64,000 nt of DNA from JBGPLJ01 sp963826145 (GTDB lineage Bacteria; Pseudomonadota; Gammaproteobacteria; Steroidobacterales; Steroidobacteraceae), in contig CAWGVW010000001.1 in the NCBI GenBank assembly GCA_963826145.1, positions 1,736,001 to 1,800,000 of the forward strand. Direction: 5' to 3'. This document shows, piece after piece, positions 7,334 through 16,628 of the stretch; within the stretch, counting starts at the first letter, position 1; each line of letters starts with the position of its first letter. Below the pieces are notes generated by a model that did no database searches, was not told the DNA's origin, and saw only the letters and a list, made by a program, of their open reading frames with translations. Both the position numbers and the translations under genes were made by a program.

Positions 7334-9108
7334 CAGCGTCCGCGCAGGAAAAGCCGATCGAGTTCCTGCATCGTGATCCGCGTCCAGGTCGGGCGTCCAT
7401 GGTTGCACTGGTCGGCGCGATCGGTGGTCTCCATCTCTCGAAGAAGCGCGTTCATCTCCGTGAGCGTGAGATCGCGATGCGCGCGGACCGCCGCGTGGCA
7501 TGCGATTGTCGCTAGCAGCTCGTTCGCGCCCTCAATGAAGCGCCGGCTTGTGCCGTGCTCGCGCAGGTCGGCGAGCACGTCACGCACGATGGGAGCGACG
7601 TCGCGGTCGGCGAAGAGCGCCGGCACTTGGCGCACGGCGAGCTGATCGCGGTCGATGCGGTCGATCTCGAAGCCGAGGCGCGCGAATTCGCCGCGTTCGC
7701 GCTCGGCGAGGTCGGCCTCGTCCCGGCTCACCGCAAGCGTCACCGGCACGAGCAGGCGCTGGTTGGCCGCCGCGCCGCCGCTCAGCGATTTCTTCAGCCG
7801 CTCGTACACGACGCGCTCATGAGCGGCGTGCATGTCGACGAGCACGAGGCCGTCCGTCGTCTGCGAGAGCACGTACACGCCATGGAGCTGCGCGATGGCA
7901 TAGCCGAGCGGCGGCACGGCCGAGTCCGGTGCACGCGACACAGCGACGGCATGCGAGTGCGCGGCCCCCGGCCGATAAGTTGCCGCGGGCTCAGCGAGCG
8001 GCATGCCGAGCTGCGGCAGCGCCTGCGACCCGACGGGAATCGCGAGGCTCGGATCATTGCGCGCGGGAAATAGTGAGGCGCGATCCGCGGACCCGGCAAC
8101 GCCGGTCGCCGGTCGCGTTGCCGCAAGCGCGTGCTGCACCGTGTGCAGGATGAAATCGTTGACGCTGCGCGGATCGCGAAAGCGAACCTCGAGCTTCTGC
8201 GGATGCGCATTGCAGTCGACCGCGCGGCTGTCGAGCTCTAGCGCCAGAAGATAGGCGGGGTGGCGGCCCTGAAACAGCACGTCGCGGAAGCCAACCCGCA
8301 CGGCGTTGCCGAGCATGCGATCGCGCACCAGACGCCGGTTCACGGAAAAGTACTGAAGATCTGACTGGCTGCGGGAAAACGTCGGCGCGGCGAGCCAGCC
8401 CGTGAGGCGCATGCCGGCCACCGCATGCTCGATGTAGAAGGCGTGCTCCAGGAACTCCTCGCCAAAGATCGCCGCGACCCGCTGTTCGCGCTGCATCCGG
8501 TCCGCGGCGGCCTGCACCTTGAGCACCACCTTGCCCTTGATCCTGAGTTCGAACTCGGCATCGAACCGAGTGAGCGCCAGGCGTTCGGTGACGCGCGCTA
8601 TATGCTGCTGCTCGGTTGCCTCCGCCCTCACGAACTTGCGCCGCGCCGGCACGTTGAAAAAGAGATCGCGCACCTCGACCGTCGTACCGACCGGGTGCGG
8701 CACCGGTTCGGGCAGCCTGACTGCCCCTTCGATGACGCTGACGCTCCAGCCGTGACTCGCGTCTCGAGTGCGGGATGCGACCGTCAGCCGCGAGACCGAC
8801 GCAATGCTCGGCAGGGCTTCGCCGCGAAAGCCTAGAGTCGCAAGGGACTCGAGGTCATCGAAGACAGCAATCTTGCTCGTCGCATGGCGCGCGACGGCGA
8901 GCGGCAACTCATCCCGGTCGATGCCATGCCCGTCATCGCGCACGCGAATGAGGCCAACGCCGCCTCGCTCGACATCGATCGCTACGGATCTTGCGCCGGC
9001 GTCGAGGCTGTTCTCGACGAGTTCCTTGACGACCGACGCCGGGCGCTCGATGACCTCGCCGGCAGCGATCTGATTGACGAGCTCAGGCGGTAGAACTCTG
9101 ATGACCAT
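7333..9108 (-). CDS. mutL: DNA mismatch repair protein MutL with endonuclease motif
   Basis: A 591-residue GHKL ATPase that links MutS to downstream repair steps. The N-terminal domain shows ENSLDAG (32-38), DDGHGID and GFRGEALPSI. The C-terminal dimerisation domain contains DMHAAHERVVYE, which fits the metal-binding endonuclease pattern DQHA-x2-E-x4-E with Met in place of Gln. E. coli MutL lacks that pattern, while Pseudomonas-type MutL has it, so this protein probably nicks DNA itself in a MutH-independent system (inference). A long Pro/Ala-rich linker separates the two domains. Confidence 0.96.
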   Translation of the reverse strand: MVIRVLPPELVNQIAAGEVIERPASVVKELVENSLDAGARSVAIDVERGGVGLIRVRDDGHGIDRDELPLAVARHATSKIAVFDDLESLATLGFRGEALPSIASVSRLTVASRTRDASHGWSVSVIEGAVRLPEPVPHPVGTTVEVRDLFFNVPARRKFVRAEATEQQHIARVTERLALTRFDAEFELRIKGKVVLKVQAAADRMQREQRVAAIFGEEFLEHAFYIEHAVAGMRLTGWLAAPTFSRSQSDLQYFSVNRRLVRDRMLGNAVRVGFRDVLFQGRHPAYLLALELDSRAVDCNAHPQKLEVRFRDPRSVNDFILHTVQHALAATRPATGVAGSADRASLFPARNDPSLAIPVGSQALPQLGMPLAEPAATYRPGAAHSHAVAVSRAPDSAVPPLGYAIAQLHGVYVLSQTTDGLVLVDMHAAHERVVYERLKKSLSGGAAANQRLLVPVTLAVSRDEADLAERERGEFARLGFEIDRIDRDQLAVRQVPALFADRDVAPIVRDVLADLREHGTSRRFIEGANELLATIACHAAVRAHRDLTLTEMNALLREMETTDRADQCNHGRPTWTRITMQELDRLFLRGR

Positions 9109-9176
9109 GCGCGACCTGTACGCGGGTCGCCAAGTCTAGCGTGATGCCGGGAGCGCCTGGCCCAAAATGAAGCCGA

Positions 9177-10415
9177 TCAGGGTCTGGAAAGCGCGCTGCC
9201 AGCGGGATCCGTCGCGCGCGCTGTCACGACGCCACCGGACTGCTGGCCGGCTGCAAGTTGCGCGATGCGCGTGCCGGGCGGCGGATTGTCGTAGAAGTAG
9301 CCGCGAAAGCCCGACAGGATCGCGGTGGCGAGCCGCGCCTGGTACTTCGAGTCCTTGAGCCGCCGTTCCTCGTCCGGGTTCGAAATATAGGCGGTCTCGA
9401 CCAGCATCGAGGGAATCTCGGGCGACTTCAGGACGAGGAAGCGGGCCTGTTGCACCCGGGGCTTGCGCACGACGCCGACGCGATCGAGCTCGCCGAGCAC
9501 GTGTCGTGCTGCCTCCATGCTCGCCGTCATGCTGGCGTTCTGCAGCAGGTCGACGAGCACCGAGTTCAACACGTCGTCCTTGCTGTCGAGCGACACGCCG
9601 CCGACAAGGTCGGCTGCATTTTCGCGCTCAGCCAGGATCTTGGCAGCTTCATCGCTCGCGCCCCGCGCAGACAGCACGTAGACGGAAGAACCGGTAACGC
9701 TGCGGTCGCGGATGCTGTCCGCGTGAACGGAAACGAACAGATCCGCTTGTTCGCCGCGTGCCTTCTCCATGCGTTTGCGATGCTCGACGAAATAGTCGCC
9801 GTCGCGCGTCAGGATTGGGCGCATGCCGGGTTCCTTCGCCACTGCGTCGCGCAACGCGCGGGCGATTGCGAGCACGACGTCCTTCTCGCGCGTGCCGTAG
9901 CGGCCGATCGCACCGGGATCATCCCCGCCGTGCCCTGCATCGATCGCAATGACAAGATCGCGATTGCCCGTCGGTGCGTGCTGCACGCGGACCGGAGCGG
10001 CTTCGACGGTGGGAGCAAGGTCAATGACGAGCCGATAGCCGTAGGTATCGTTCGGCGCCGCAACGAAGCTCTTCGCCTGCACCGCGCCGGCGAGGTCGAG
10101 CACAATGCGAAGATCGCCCTCTTCCCGTGGCGCGGCGCGAATCTGACGGATGAGCCCCTGACCTGCTGGCATCGCGGGCCGCAGCATGTGGGCGTCGGGG
10201 ATGTCGACGACCACTCGTTCGGGGTCATGCAGGGTGAAGAGCGTGTGATCGACGTTTCCGCTCAAATCGAGCACGACCCGCGTGCTGTCCGGACTTGCCC
10301 AGATGCGCGTCTCCCGCACTTCGGCGGACGACGCGGTCATTGCGGCAGTCACCGTCAGAACGAGAAACAAGATTGGCGCCCGAGGCCAGGACATCGTTTT
10401 CTGCACACCCCTCAT
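9177..10415 (-). CDS. amiC: Periplasmic N-acetylmuramoyl-L-alanine amidase (AmiC-type)
   Basis: A 412-residue exported amidase that cuts the stem peptide from muramic acid during daughter-cell separation. Seen are a signal peptide (MRGVQKTMSWPRAP then a hydrophobic run), an N-terminal AMIN domain that targets the septum, and a C-terminal Amidase_3 domain with IAIDAGHGGDDPGAIG (zinc His), VEHR and SVHADS. The start at 10415 is favoured by AGGA eight bases upstream; the ATG at 10394 is the alternative. It sits between tsaE and mutL, as in E. coli (where it is amiB). Confidence 0.93.
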   Translation of the reverse strand: MRGVQKTMSWPRAPILFLVLTVTAAMTASSAEVRETRIWASPDSTRVVLDLSGNVDHTLFTLHDPERVVVDIPDAHMLRPAMPAGQGLIRQIRAAPREEGDLRIVLDLAGAVQAKSFVAAPNDTYGYRLVIDLAPTVEAAPVRVQHAPTGNRDLVIAIDAGHGGDDPGAIGRYGTREKDVVLAIARALRDAVAKEPGMRPILTRDGDYFVEHRKRMEKARGEQADLFVSVHADSIRDRSVTGSSVYVLSARGASDEAAKILAERENAADLVGGVSLDSKDDVLNSVLVDLLQNASMTASMEAARHVLGELDRVGVVRKPRVQQARFLVLKSPEIPSMLVETAYISNPDEERRLKDSKYQARLATAILSGFRGYFYDNPPPGTRIAQLAAGQQSGGVVTARATDPAGSALSRP

Positions 10416-10510
10416 GCGACGGGTCCTAATGTACGCTTGGCTGCCCTCCCTTTTCAATAGAAATGAAAGGGATACGCCGGCTTGGTGGCACTGCAGCTGA
10501 GCTCCCGGAG

Positions 10511-11023
10511 TTAACCTCCGGACGCAAAATGCAGCGAGGTGTCGGTGAGTAGCGCGCGACCTGGCTTCGTGTGGGCGGTCAGCTCGATACTGCGGCGCTC
10601 GGCAGCAAAGACAATCGCGATAGCGACATCCGCCGCCGGCAGCCGGCCGGCCGCGTTCTCCGGCCATTCGATCAGGATGAGGCGCCGCCCCGTCAACCAA
10701 TCGCGCAGTCCGAGACCCTCGATGTCGCCGGGCTGGTTCAACCGGTAGAAATCCAGGTGCGCGATATTCCAACCGGCGAGCTCGTAAGGCTCGAGCAGCA
10801 TGTAGGTCGGGCTCGGGACGGCACCGCGATGGCCGAGGCCCCGGAGAACGGCACGGACGAGCGTCGTCTTACCGGCCCCGAGCTCGCCCGAGAACGTCAT
10901 GACAATGGGTCCAACCCCGATGCCGGCCACGGCCTGGGCGATCGCGTGACCCAGCCGCTCTGTCGCGCGCTCATCCGTGCAATCGAATTTCACGGACGCG
11001 GCAGCGCCGGCGACGCCCGCCAT
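10511..11023 (-). CDS. tsaE: tRNA t6A synthesis ATPase TsaE
   Basis: A 170-residue P-loop ATPase that works with TsaB and TsaD in making N6-threonylcarbamoyladenosine at position 37 of ANN-reading tRNAs. The Walker A segment SGELGAGKTTLVRAVLRGLG lies near 45-64, followed by SPTYMLLEPYE and HLDFYRL, all family hallmarks. The ATG lies one base after the nnr stop, so the genes are probably translated together. Confidence 0.95.
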   Translation of the reverse strand: MAGVAGAAASVKFDCTDERATERLGHAIAQAVAGIGVGPIVMTFSGELGAGKTTLVRAVLRGLGHRGAVPSPTYMLLEPYELAGWNIAHLDFYRLNQPGDIEGLGLRDWLTGRRLILIEWPENAAGRLPAADVAIAIVFAAERRSIELTAHTKPGRALLTDTSLHFASGG

Positions 11024-11024
11024 C

Positions 11025-12509
11025 TCAGGCCCCCATGTTCATGAGCGTCTGTAGCTGCGGAAAAAGATCCGTTGCAAGCATGCCGCGCTCGCCGCGCCGC
11101 GCGGCTGCGTCGCCGGCGAGGGCATGCACGAGAACGCCAACGCAGGCGGACTCGTAGAGATTGCGTGTCTGCGCCCAGACACCCGCGATGATTCCTGTGA
11201 GCACGTCGCCCATGCCGGCAACGCCCATGCCGGGATTGCCGCGGTCGCAGAGCGCAGGTACGTGCCCGTGCATGCCGACCAGGGTCCCCGCCCCTTTCAG
11301 CGCGACGATGCCGCCGTAACGCTCGACGAGCAGGCGCAGCGCATCGAGACGATCGCGCTGGACAACTGACGGTTCCACGCCGAGCAGCCGCGCTGCTTCG
11401 CCAGGATGCGGCGTCAGCACCCAGTCCTCGCGCTTCGTCGGCTTTGCGGCAAGCAGGTTAAGCGCATCCGCGTCGACGAGCAGCGGCCGCGCGCTCGCAA
11501 TAGCGCGCTCGAACAAGGACTTTGCCCAGGCGTCCTGGCCGAGGCCGGGTCCGAGCGCGATGACGTCCGCCCGCTCGATCAACGGATCGATTGCTGTCGC
11601 ATCCTCGACGCCGTGACAGATGAGTTCGGGCCGGCCGCCGACAATCGCCGGAACATTCGCAGCGCGCGTCGCGACGGTGACGAGACCCGCGCCGGCACGA
11701 AGGCAGGCTTCGCCCGCGAGCCGCGCCGCCCCGGGCATGCCGTAGCCGCCGCCGATGATGAGGACGCTGCCGTGGTCGCCTTTGTGCGCCGTGCGCGCGC
11801 GCCGCGGCAGGAGGCGCCCGATCGCAGAATCCATCAGGCGTTCGGCGACCGGCGGCCCGATATCGGATGGCGCCGGCGGAATGCCGAGACCGTCGAAATA
11901 GAGCTGTCCGGCGCAATTCGGGCCCTTCCCGACGAAAAGCCCGATCTTGAGACCCGCAAAGGTGATGCAGCTGTCGGCCTGCACGGCCACGGTGAGCGGC
12001 TGGCCACGATCCGCATCGAGGCCGCTCGGAATGTCGAGCGCAAGCACGGGCCGGTTTGCGGCATTGAGCAGCTCCACGCGCTCGACGAAGTCGCGCGACA
12101 TCGGCCGATCGAGGCCCGTGCCAAAGATCGCGTCGATAACGACCTCCGCACGATCGAGCTCGACATCCTGCCACTGCACGGTCTTGCCGTTCGCTGCGAG
12201 CAGGTCCTGCCAGGCGCGGCGCGCGTCCCCTTTCAGCGCCGCAGGATCGCTGAGCGCGACGGTGCGAACGGCGAGTCCCGCTGCTTGCGCAAGTCGCGCG
12301 AAGACGTAGCCGTCGCCGCCGTTATTGCCGGGTCCGCACAGTACGGTGATGCGCTCCGCGGACGGCCAGCGGGTACGCATCAATCGGAACGCAGCCTCAC
12401 CTGCGCGCGTCATCAGGCTGTAGCCGGGAATCGAACAACGCTCGATCGCGAAGCGGTCAAGCGCCCTCACCTGGGCTGCGCGGTAGATCGGTGAAGGAAG
12501 CTCGAACAT
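11025..12509 (-). CDS. nnr: Bifunctional NAD(P)HX epimerase / ADP-dependent dehydratase
   Basis: A 494-residue repair enzyme that restores hydrated NADH and NADPH. The N-terminal YjeF_N epimerase domain contains GPGNNGGDGYVFARL and SGLDADRG; the C-terminal ribokinase-like dehydratase contains HKGDHGSVLIIGG, HPGEAARLLG and GMGDVLTGI. The reading frame stays open far upstream, antisense to queG, but the conserved start MFELPSPIYRAAQ fixes the ATG at 12509. A TATAAT ends seven bases upstream of it, implying a leaderless or nearly leaderless message. tsaE and amiC follow. Confidence 0.96.
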   Translation of the reverse strand: MFELPSPIYRAAQVRALDRFAIERCSIPGYSLMTRAGEAAFRLMRTRWPSAERITVLCGPGNNGGDGYVFARLAQAAGLAVRTVALSDPAALKGDARRAWQDLLAANGKTVQWQDVELDRAEVVIDAIFGTGLDRPMSRDFVERVELLNAANRPVLALDIPSGLDADRGQPLTVAVQADSCITFAGLKIGLFVGKGPNCAGQLYFDGLGIPPAPSDIGPPVAERLMDSAIGRLLPRRARTAHKGDHGSVLIIGGGYGMPGAARLAGEACLRAGAGLVTVATRAANVPAIVGGRPELICHGVEDATAIDPLIERADVIALGPGLGQDAWAKSLFERAIASARPLLVDADALNLLAAKPTKREDWVLTPHPGEAARLLGVEPSVVQRDRLDALRLLVERYGGIVALKGAGTLVGMHGHVPALCDRGNPGMGVAGMGDVLTGIIAGVWAQTRNLYESACVGVLVHALAGDAAARRGERGMLATDLFPQLQTLMNMGA

Positions 12510-12515
12510 GGCGGC

Positions 12516-12523
12516 ATTATACT
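12516..12523. promoter_or_regulatory. Symmetric divergent -10 region between nnr and queG
   Basis: The 48-bp gap holds ATTATACT. Read on the minus strand it gives TATAAT (12521-12516), six bases before the nnr ATG. Read on the plus strand it gives TATACT (12518-12523), about 34 bases before the queG ATG. The two -10 elements overlap, so one AT-rich patch may fire in both directions. No convincing -35 is seen on either side. Confidence 0.5.
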
Positions 12524-12557
12524 GAGCTCCTATCACCGGACCGCGTATTCGGACTCC

Positions 12558-13628
12558 ATGGACCCCACCGCAGACGCACAGAAACTGCTCATCGACATCA
12601 AGCGCTGGGCCGAGGAACTCGGCTTTCAGCAGCTCGGCGTGAGCGGCGTCGACCTCGCAGACGACGAGGCACGCTTGAGCGACTGGCTGCAGTCGGGATG
12701 GCACGGCGACATGGAGTACATGGAGCGTCACGGCACCCGACGATCGCGGCCGGCGGAACTCATTCCCGGGACACTTCGCGTCGTTTCGGTGCGCATGGAT
12801 TACTGGCCGGGCGACGCGCGCGACGCCGAGGAGACACTCGCCGACGGCGAAGCCGCATATATCTCCCGCTACGCGCTCGGGCGGGACTATCACAAGCTCC
12901 TGCGACAGCGGCTGCAGAACCTCGCCGAACGCGTGCGTGCCGCGATCGGCCCTTTCGGATTCCGTGTCTTCGTCGACAGCGCGCCGGTGCTCGAGAAGCC
13001 GCTCGCGCGCAATGCGGGGCTCGGCTGGATCGGCAAGCACACGAACATCATCAATTCGCGCGCGGGCTCGTGGTTCTTTCTCGGCGAGATCTACACGGAT
13101 CTGCCGCTGCCTGTCGATGCGCCGGCCACCGACCATTGCGGCACCTGCCAGGCCTGCATCGATATCTGCCCGACGCGGGCGATCGTCGCGCCCTACCGGC
13201 TCGACGCGCGGCGCTGCATCTCCTATCTCACGATCGAACACTCGGGATCGATCCCGGAGGAATTTCGCAAGGCCGTCGGCAATCGCATCTATGGCTGCGA
13301 TGATTGCCAGCTCGTCTGTCCATGGAACAAATTCGCGCAGGTGACGGCCGAGCCGGATTTCCGGGTGCGCTACGGGCTCGACGGCGCCCGCCTCGCCGAG
13401 CTCTTCGCGTGGACGGAGACCGATTTTCTCGAGCGCACGCAAGGCAGTGCGATCCGGCGCATCGGCCACGAACGCTGGCTCAGAAATATCGCCGTGGCCC
13501 TCGGCAACGCGCCCTCATCGGTGGCGATTCTCGCCGCCATTGAACGACGCGTCGACGATTCCTCGGAGATCGTGCGCGAACATGCGCGCTGGGCGCGCGC
13601 GCAACATCCGCAAGCGAGTCATGATTAG
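12558..13628 (+). CDS. queG: Epoxyqueuosine reductase QueG
   Basis: A 356-residue cobalamin-dependent iron-sulfur enzyme that performs the last step of queuosine synthesis in tRNA. Seen are the N-terminal DUF1730 part, the DSAPVLEKPLARNAGLGWIG stretch, and two 4Fe-4S motifs: CGTCQACIDICP near 197-208 with a later RRC, and GCDDCQLVCPWN near 248-259. The tail has the HEAT-like helices (RRIGHERWLRNIAVALGNA). It is divergent from nnr, an arrangement also seen in E. coli. Confidence 0.96.
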   Translation: MDPTADAQKLLIDIKRWAEELGFQQLGVSGVDLADDEARLSDWLQSGWHGDMEYMERHGTRRSRPAELIPGTLRVVSVRMDYWPGDARDAEETLADGEAAYISRYALGRDYHKLLRQRLQNLAERVRAAIGPFGFRVFVDSAPVLEKPLARNAGLGWIGKHTNIINSRAGSWFFLGEIYTDLPLPVDAPATDHCGTCQACIDICPTRAIVAPYRLDARRCISYLTIEHSGSIPEEFRKAVGNRIYGCDDCQLVCPWNKFAQVTAEPDFRVRYGLDGARLAELFAWTETDFLERTQGSAIRRIGHERWLRNIAVALGNAPSSVAILAAIERRVDDSSEIVREHARWARAQHPQASHD

Positions 13629-14916
13629 GATCCCGCGCGTCCTCATCGTCGGCGGTGGATTCGGCGGCTTGTTCGCGGCACGCGCCATGCGGCACCTTGC
13701 TGCCGAGATCATCCTCATCGATCGCAATAACTATCACCTGTTTCAACCGCTCCTCTATCAGGTCGCCTGCGCTGCGCTGACGCCGGCCGATATTTCCCAA
13801 CCGATTCGCACGATCCTGCGCGGCCAGAGGAATGTCACGGTAGTACTCGGCCTCGTCGAAGCGGTCGACGCCGAGGCACGCGAGGTCATCGTGAACGGCG
13901 AACACGTGGCATACGACTATCTCGTGCTCGCGCCGGGCGCGGTCGACAACTATTTCGGCCACGATGACTGGGCAAGGTTCGCGCCGGGGATGAAGCAGCT
14001 CGATGACGCCACGCAGATCCGTTCGCGGCTGCTGCTCTCCTTCGAAACCGCCGAAATCGAGACGGACCCCGAGGAGCGGCGCGCGCGCCTCACCTTCGTG
14101 ATCGTCGGCGGCGGGCCGACGGGCGTCGAGCTCGCCGGATCCATCAAGGAACTCGCGGTCGACGTCATTCCGCGGGACTACCGCTTCGCCGATACGCGCA
14201 GCGCCCGCGTGATCCTCATCGAAGCAGGCCCGCGGCTGCTCGCGGCGCTTGCCGAGGATTCATCCTCGCGCGCGATGCAACAGCTCCACGCTCTCGGGGT
14301 CGAGATTCGCTTGTCGAGTCCGGTGACAGCCATCGACTCGCAAGGTGTCGTGGTGAACGGCGAACGCCTCGCGAGCTACAACGTCATCTGGGCTGCCGGC
14401 GTGCGCGCGGCGCCTGTCACGAAGACCCTCGGCGTCACTCCGGGACCGGGCGGACGTGTTCCCGTTGGCGCGGATTGTTCGATTGCAGGTCACCCCGAAA
14501 TCTTCGTTATTGGCGATGCGGCGTACCTCGTCGATGGCGAATCGAAGAAACCCGTGCCCGGAGTCTCACAGAGTGCGTTGCAGATGGGCCGGTACGTCGC
14601 GAAAATCCTTGCCGCGGAGCTTGCCGGCCAATCGTCCGCTCGCAGCACGCCGTTCCGGTACTTCGATTACGGCTCGATGGCGACCATCGGAAAATCGCGC
14701 GCCGTGGTCGAGATCGGGCGCCTGCACTTCGGCGGACTCATGGCCTGGCTCGCCTGGATGCTGCTCCACATCACCGTGCTCATCGGCTTTCGCAACCGCA
14801 TCTCGGTGTTCCTCTCCTGGGTCTACAACTACGTATTCTTCCGGCGCGGGTCGCGCCTGATCACAGGTGGCGGGTTGCCCGTGATCCGTACGCCGCGCAG
14901 GGACGACAGTCAGTGA
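13621..14916 (+). CDS. ndh: Type II NADH dehydrogenase-like FAD oxidoreductase
   Basis: A 431-residue membrane-bound flavoprotein that in the family passes electrons from NADH to quinone without pumping protons. The FAD-binding motif GGGFGG is near residues 10-15, the NAD-binding motif GGGPTGVE near 165-172, and IFVIGDAAY near 299-307. Two C-terminal hydrophobic helices (from LMAWLAWMLLHITVLIG) probably anchor it to the membrane, as in NDH-2. The ATG overlaps queG by eight bases. Its end overlaps the convergent panC by seven bases. Confidence 0.88.
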   Translation: MIRIPRVLIVGGGFGGLFAARAMRHLAAEIILIDRNNYHLFQPLLYQVACAALTPADISQPIRTILRGQRNVTVVLGLVEAVDAEAREVIVNGEHVAYDYLVLAPGAVDNYFGHDDWARFAPGMKQLDDATQIRSRLLLSFETAEIETDPEERRARLTFVIVGGGPTGVELAGSIKELAVDVIPRDYRFADTRSARVILIEAGPRLLAALAEDSSSRAMQQLHALGVEIRLSSPVTAIDSQGVVVNGERLASYNVIWAAGVRAAPVTKTLGVTPGPGGRVPVGADCSIAGHPEIFVIGDAAYLVDGESKKPVPGVSQSALQMGRYVAKILAAELAGQSSARSTPFRYFDYGSMATIGKSRAVVEIGRLHFGGLMAWLAWMLLHITVLIGFRNRISVFLSWVYNYVFFRRGSRLITGGGLPVIRTPRRDDSQ

Positions 14917-15770
14917 CGCTCGATGACGCGCGCGTGAACGTTGTCGATCAGACGGGCTTTGCCGAGGCGCGCGGCGGCGAGCACGATGAGATCGCGGCTC
15001 TCGGCGCGTAGCGGCGCAAGGTCCGCCGCCTGGCGGATCGCAAAATAGTCGGGCTTGAGGCCCGCGATCTCAAGAAGCCGCATGCCGCCCTGCTGGATCG
15101 AGTCATAGTCGTTCTCACCCTTCTCGATGCGCTGCTTAGCAAGCTTTAGCGACTCGTAGAGCTTCGGCGCGACGCTGCGCTCGCGGGGGCTCAGGTACTT
15201 GTTGCGTGAGCTCAGGGCGAGGCCGTCGTGATCGCGGACCGTCGGCCCGCCGCGGATTTCAACTGGCAGACATAGATCCGCAACCAGCCGCCGGATCACG
15301 ATCAACTGCTGGTAGTCCTTCTCGCCAAAGACAGCGACGTCGGGCAGGACGATGTTGAGGAGTTTCGTGACGACGGTCGCGACGCCGGTGAAGTGCCCCG
15401 GCCGGAACGCGCCGCAGAGAATGCCAGAAAGATCCGCCACCTCGACCGTCGTCGTCCGCTCGTGGCCGACGGGATAGATCTCGTACACCGGCGGCGCGAA
15501 CACGATATCCGCGTTCACCTTGCCGAGGAGTTCCTTGTCGTGCTCGAGCGTGCGCGGATAGTCCTCATAGTCCTCGGTCGGACCGAACTGCAGCGGATTC
15601 ACGAAGATCGACACGACCACGCGATCCGCAAGATCCTGCGCATGGGCGACGAGGCTGATGTGGCCCTTGTGCAGATTCCCCATTGTCGGCACGAGCGCGA
15701 CGCGCAGATTCTCCCGGCGCCAGGCGCGCACCTGCTCCCGAAGCGTCGCAATTCGATTGACGACCTGCAT
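14910..15770 (-). CDS. panC: Pantothenate synthetase
   Basis: A 286-residue enzyme that condenses pantoate with beta-alanine using ATP. Seen are VPTMGNLHKGHISLV with the HxGH nucleotide motif, FGEKDYQQL and SSRNKYLSPRER. An open frame continues upstream into panB, but the conserved start MQVVNRIATLR fixes the ATG at 15770. It lies 20 bp after panB, so the pantoate-making and pantoate-using steps are in one operon. Confidence 0.97.
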   Translation of the reverse strand: MQVVNRIATLREQVRAWRRENLRVALVPTMGNLHKGHISLVAHAQDLADRVVVSIFVNPLQFGPTEDYEDYPRTLEHDKELLGKVNADIVFAPPVYEIYPVGHERTTTVEVADLSGILCGAFRPGHFTGVATVVTKLLNIVLPDVAVFGEKDYQQLIVIRRLVADLCLPVEIRGGPTVRDHDGLALSSRNKYLSPRERSVAPKLYESLKLAKQRIEKGENDYDSIQQGGMRLLEIAGLKPDYFAIRQAADLAPLRAESRDLIVLAAARLGKARLIDNVHARVIERH

Positions 15771-15790
15771 GCCCCCGCCCGCACCTGCGC

Positions 15791-16618
15791 TCAGAAGCAA
15801 TGCTCTGGCGCTGGATAGGAGCGATCGCGCACGGCGCCGACGTAGCGCTTCACCGCATCCAGCGGACTCGATGCGCCTTCCATGAAGTTGCGCACGAAGC
15901 GCGGCTTGCGACCCGTCGTGATGTCGAGAAGATCGTAGAGCACGAGAATCTGCCCGTCGACGTCCGGTCCCGCGCCGATGCCGATGACGGGGACGGACAC
16001 CTGTTTCGAAATGTGCGCGCCGAGTTCGGCGGGGATGCACTCGAGCAGGACCACGTCGGCTCCTGCACGTTCGAGCGCAAGCGCGTCCTCGATCATGCGC
16101 TCGGCCTGCTCGTTCTCGCGGCCCTGCACGCGAAAGCCGCCGATCTTGTGCACCGACTGGGGTTTCAATCCGATATGGGCACAGACCGGAATGTCGTGGC
16201 TTGCGAGGAACTCGACAATCTCGATCTGGCCGGCGCCGCCCTCGAGCTTCACCATCTTGGCGCCGCCCTCCTGCATGAGGCGCACGGCGTTCGCGAGCGC
16301 CTGTTCCTTCGAGGAGTAGCTCATGAACGGCATGTCAGCGACGAGGAACGGCCGGTAGAGTCCGCGCGCAACGACGCTCGAGTGATAGATGACGTCGTTC
16401 ATCGTCACCGGCACAGTCGTGTCATGGCCCTGGATCACCATGCCGAGCGAATCGCCAACGAGCGCGAGATCCGCGCCGCCTTCATCGACGAGCACGGCGA
16501 AACTTGCGTCGTAGCAGGTGACGCACGCGATCTTCTCGCCATCGGCTTTCATCTTGCGCAGCGTCGCTACGTTGACCGGCGGCCGGGCGGCGTCCCGCAG
16601 TTGGAGCTGGGTGTACAT
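15791..16618 (-). CDS. panB: 3-methyl-2-oxobutanoate hydroxymethyltransferase
   Basis: A 275-residue enzyme that makes ketopantoate from 2-oxoisovalerate and methylene-tetrahydrofolate. The metal-site segments CYDASFAVLVDEGG, VGDSLGMV and ADMPFMSY are present, as are KLEGG and the catalytic HIGLKPQS region. Ten bases separate it from the deoxynucleoside kinase gene upstream. Length is normal. Confidence 0.97.
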   Translation of the reverse strand: MYTQLQLRDAARPPVNVATLRKMKADGEKIACVTCYDASFAVLVDEGGADLALVGDSLGMVIQGHDTTVPVTMNDVIYHSSVVARGLYRPFLVADMPFMSYSSKEQALANAVRLMQEGGAKMVKLEGGAGQIEIVEFLASHDIPVCAHIGLKPQSVHKIGGFRVQGRENEQAERMIEDALALERAGADVVLLECIPAELGAHISKQVSVPVIGIGAGPDVDGQILVLYDLLDITTGRKPRFVRNFMEGASSPLDAVKRYVGAVRDRSYPAPEHCF

Positions 16619-16628
16619 ACCTGAGAGC

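Noticed and set aside
11406..12494. Long plus-strand open frame of 362 codons
   Set aside because: It is antisense to nnr, which has full family motifs; such frames are expected in high-GC coding DNA and its translation shows no family pattern.
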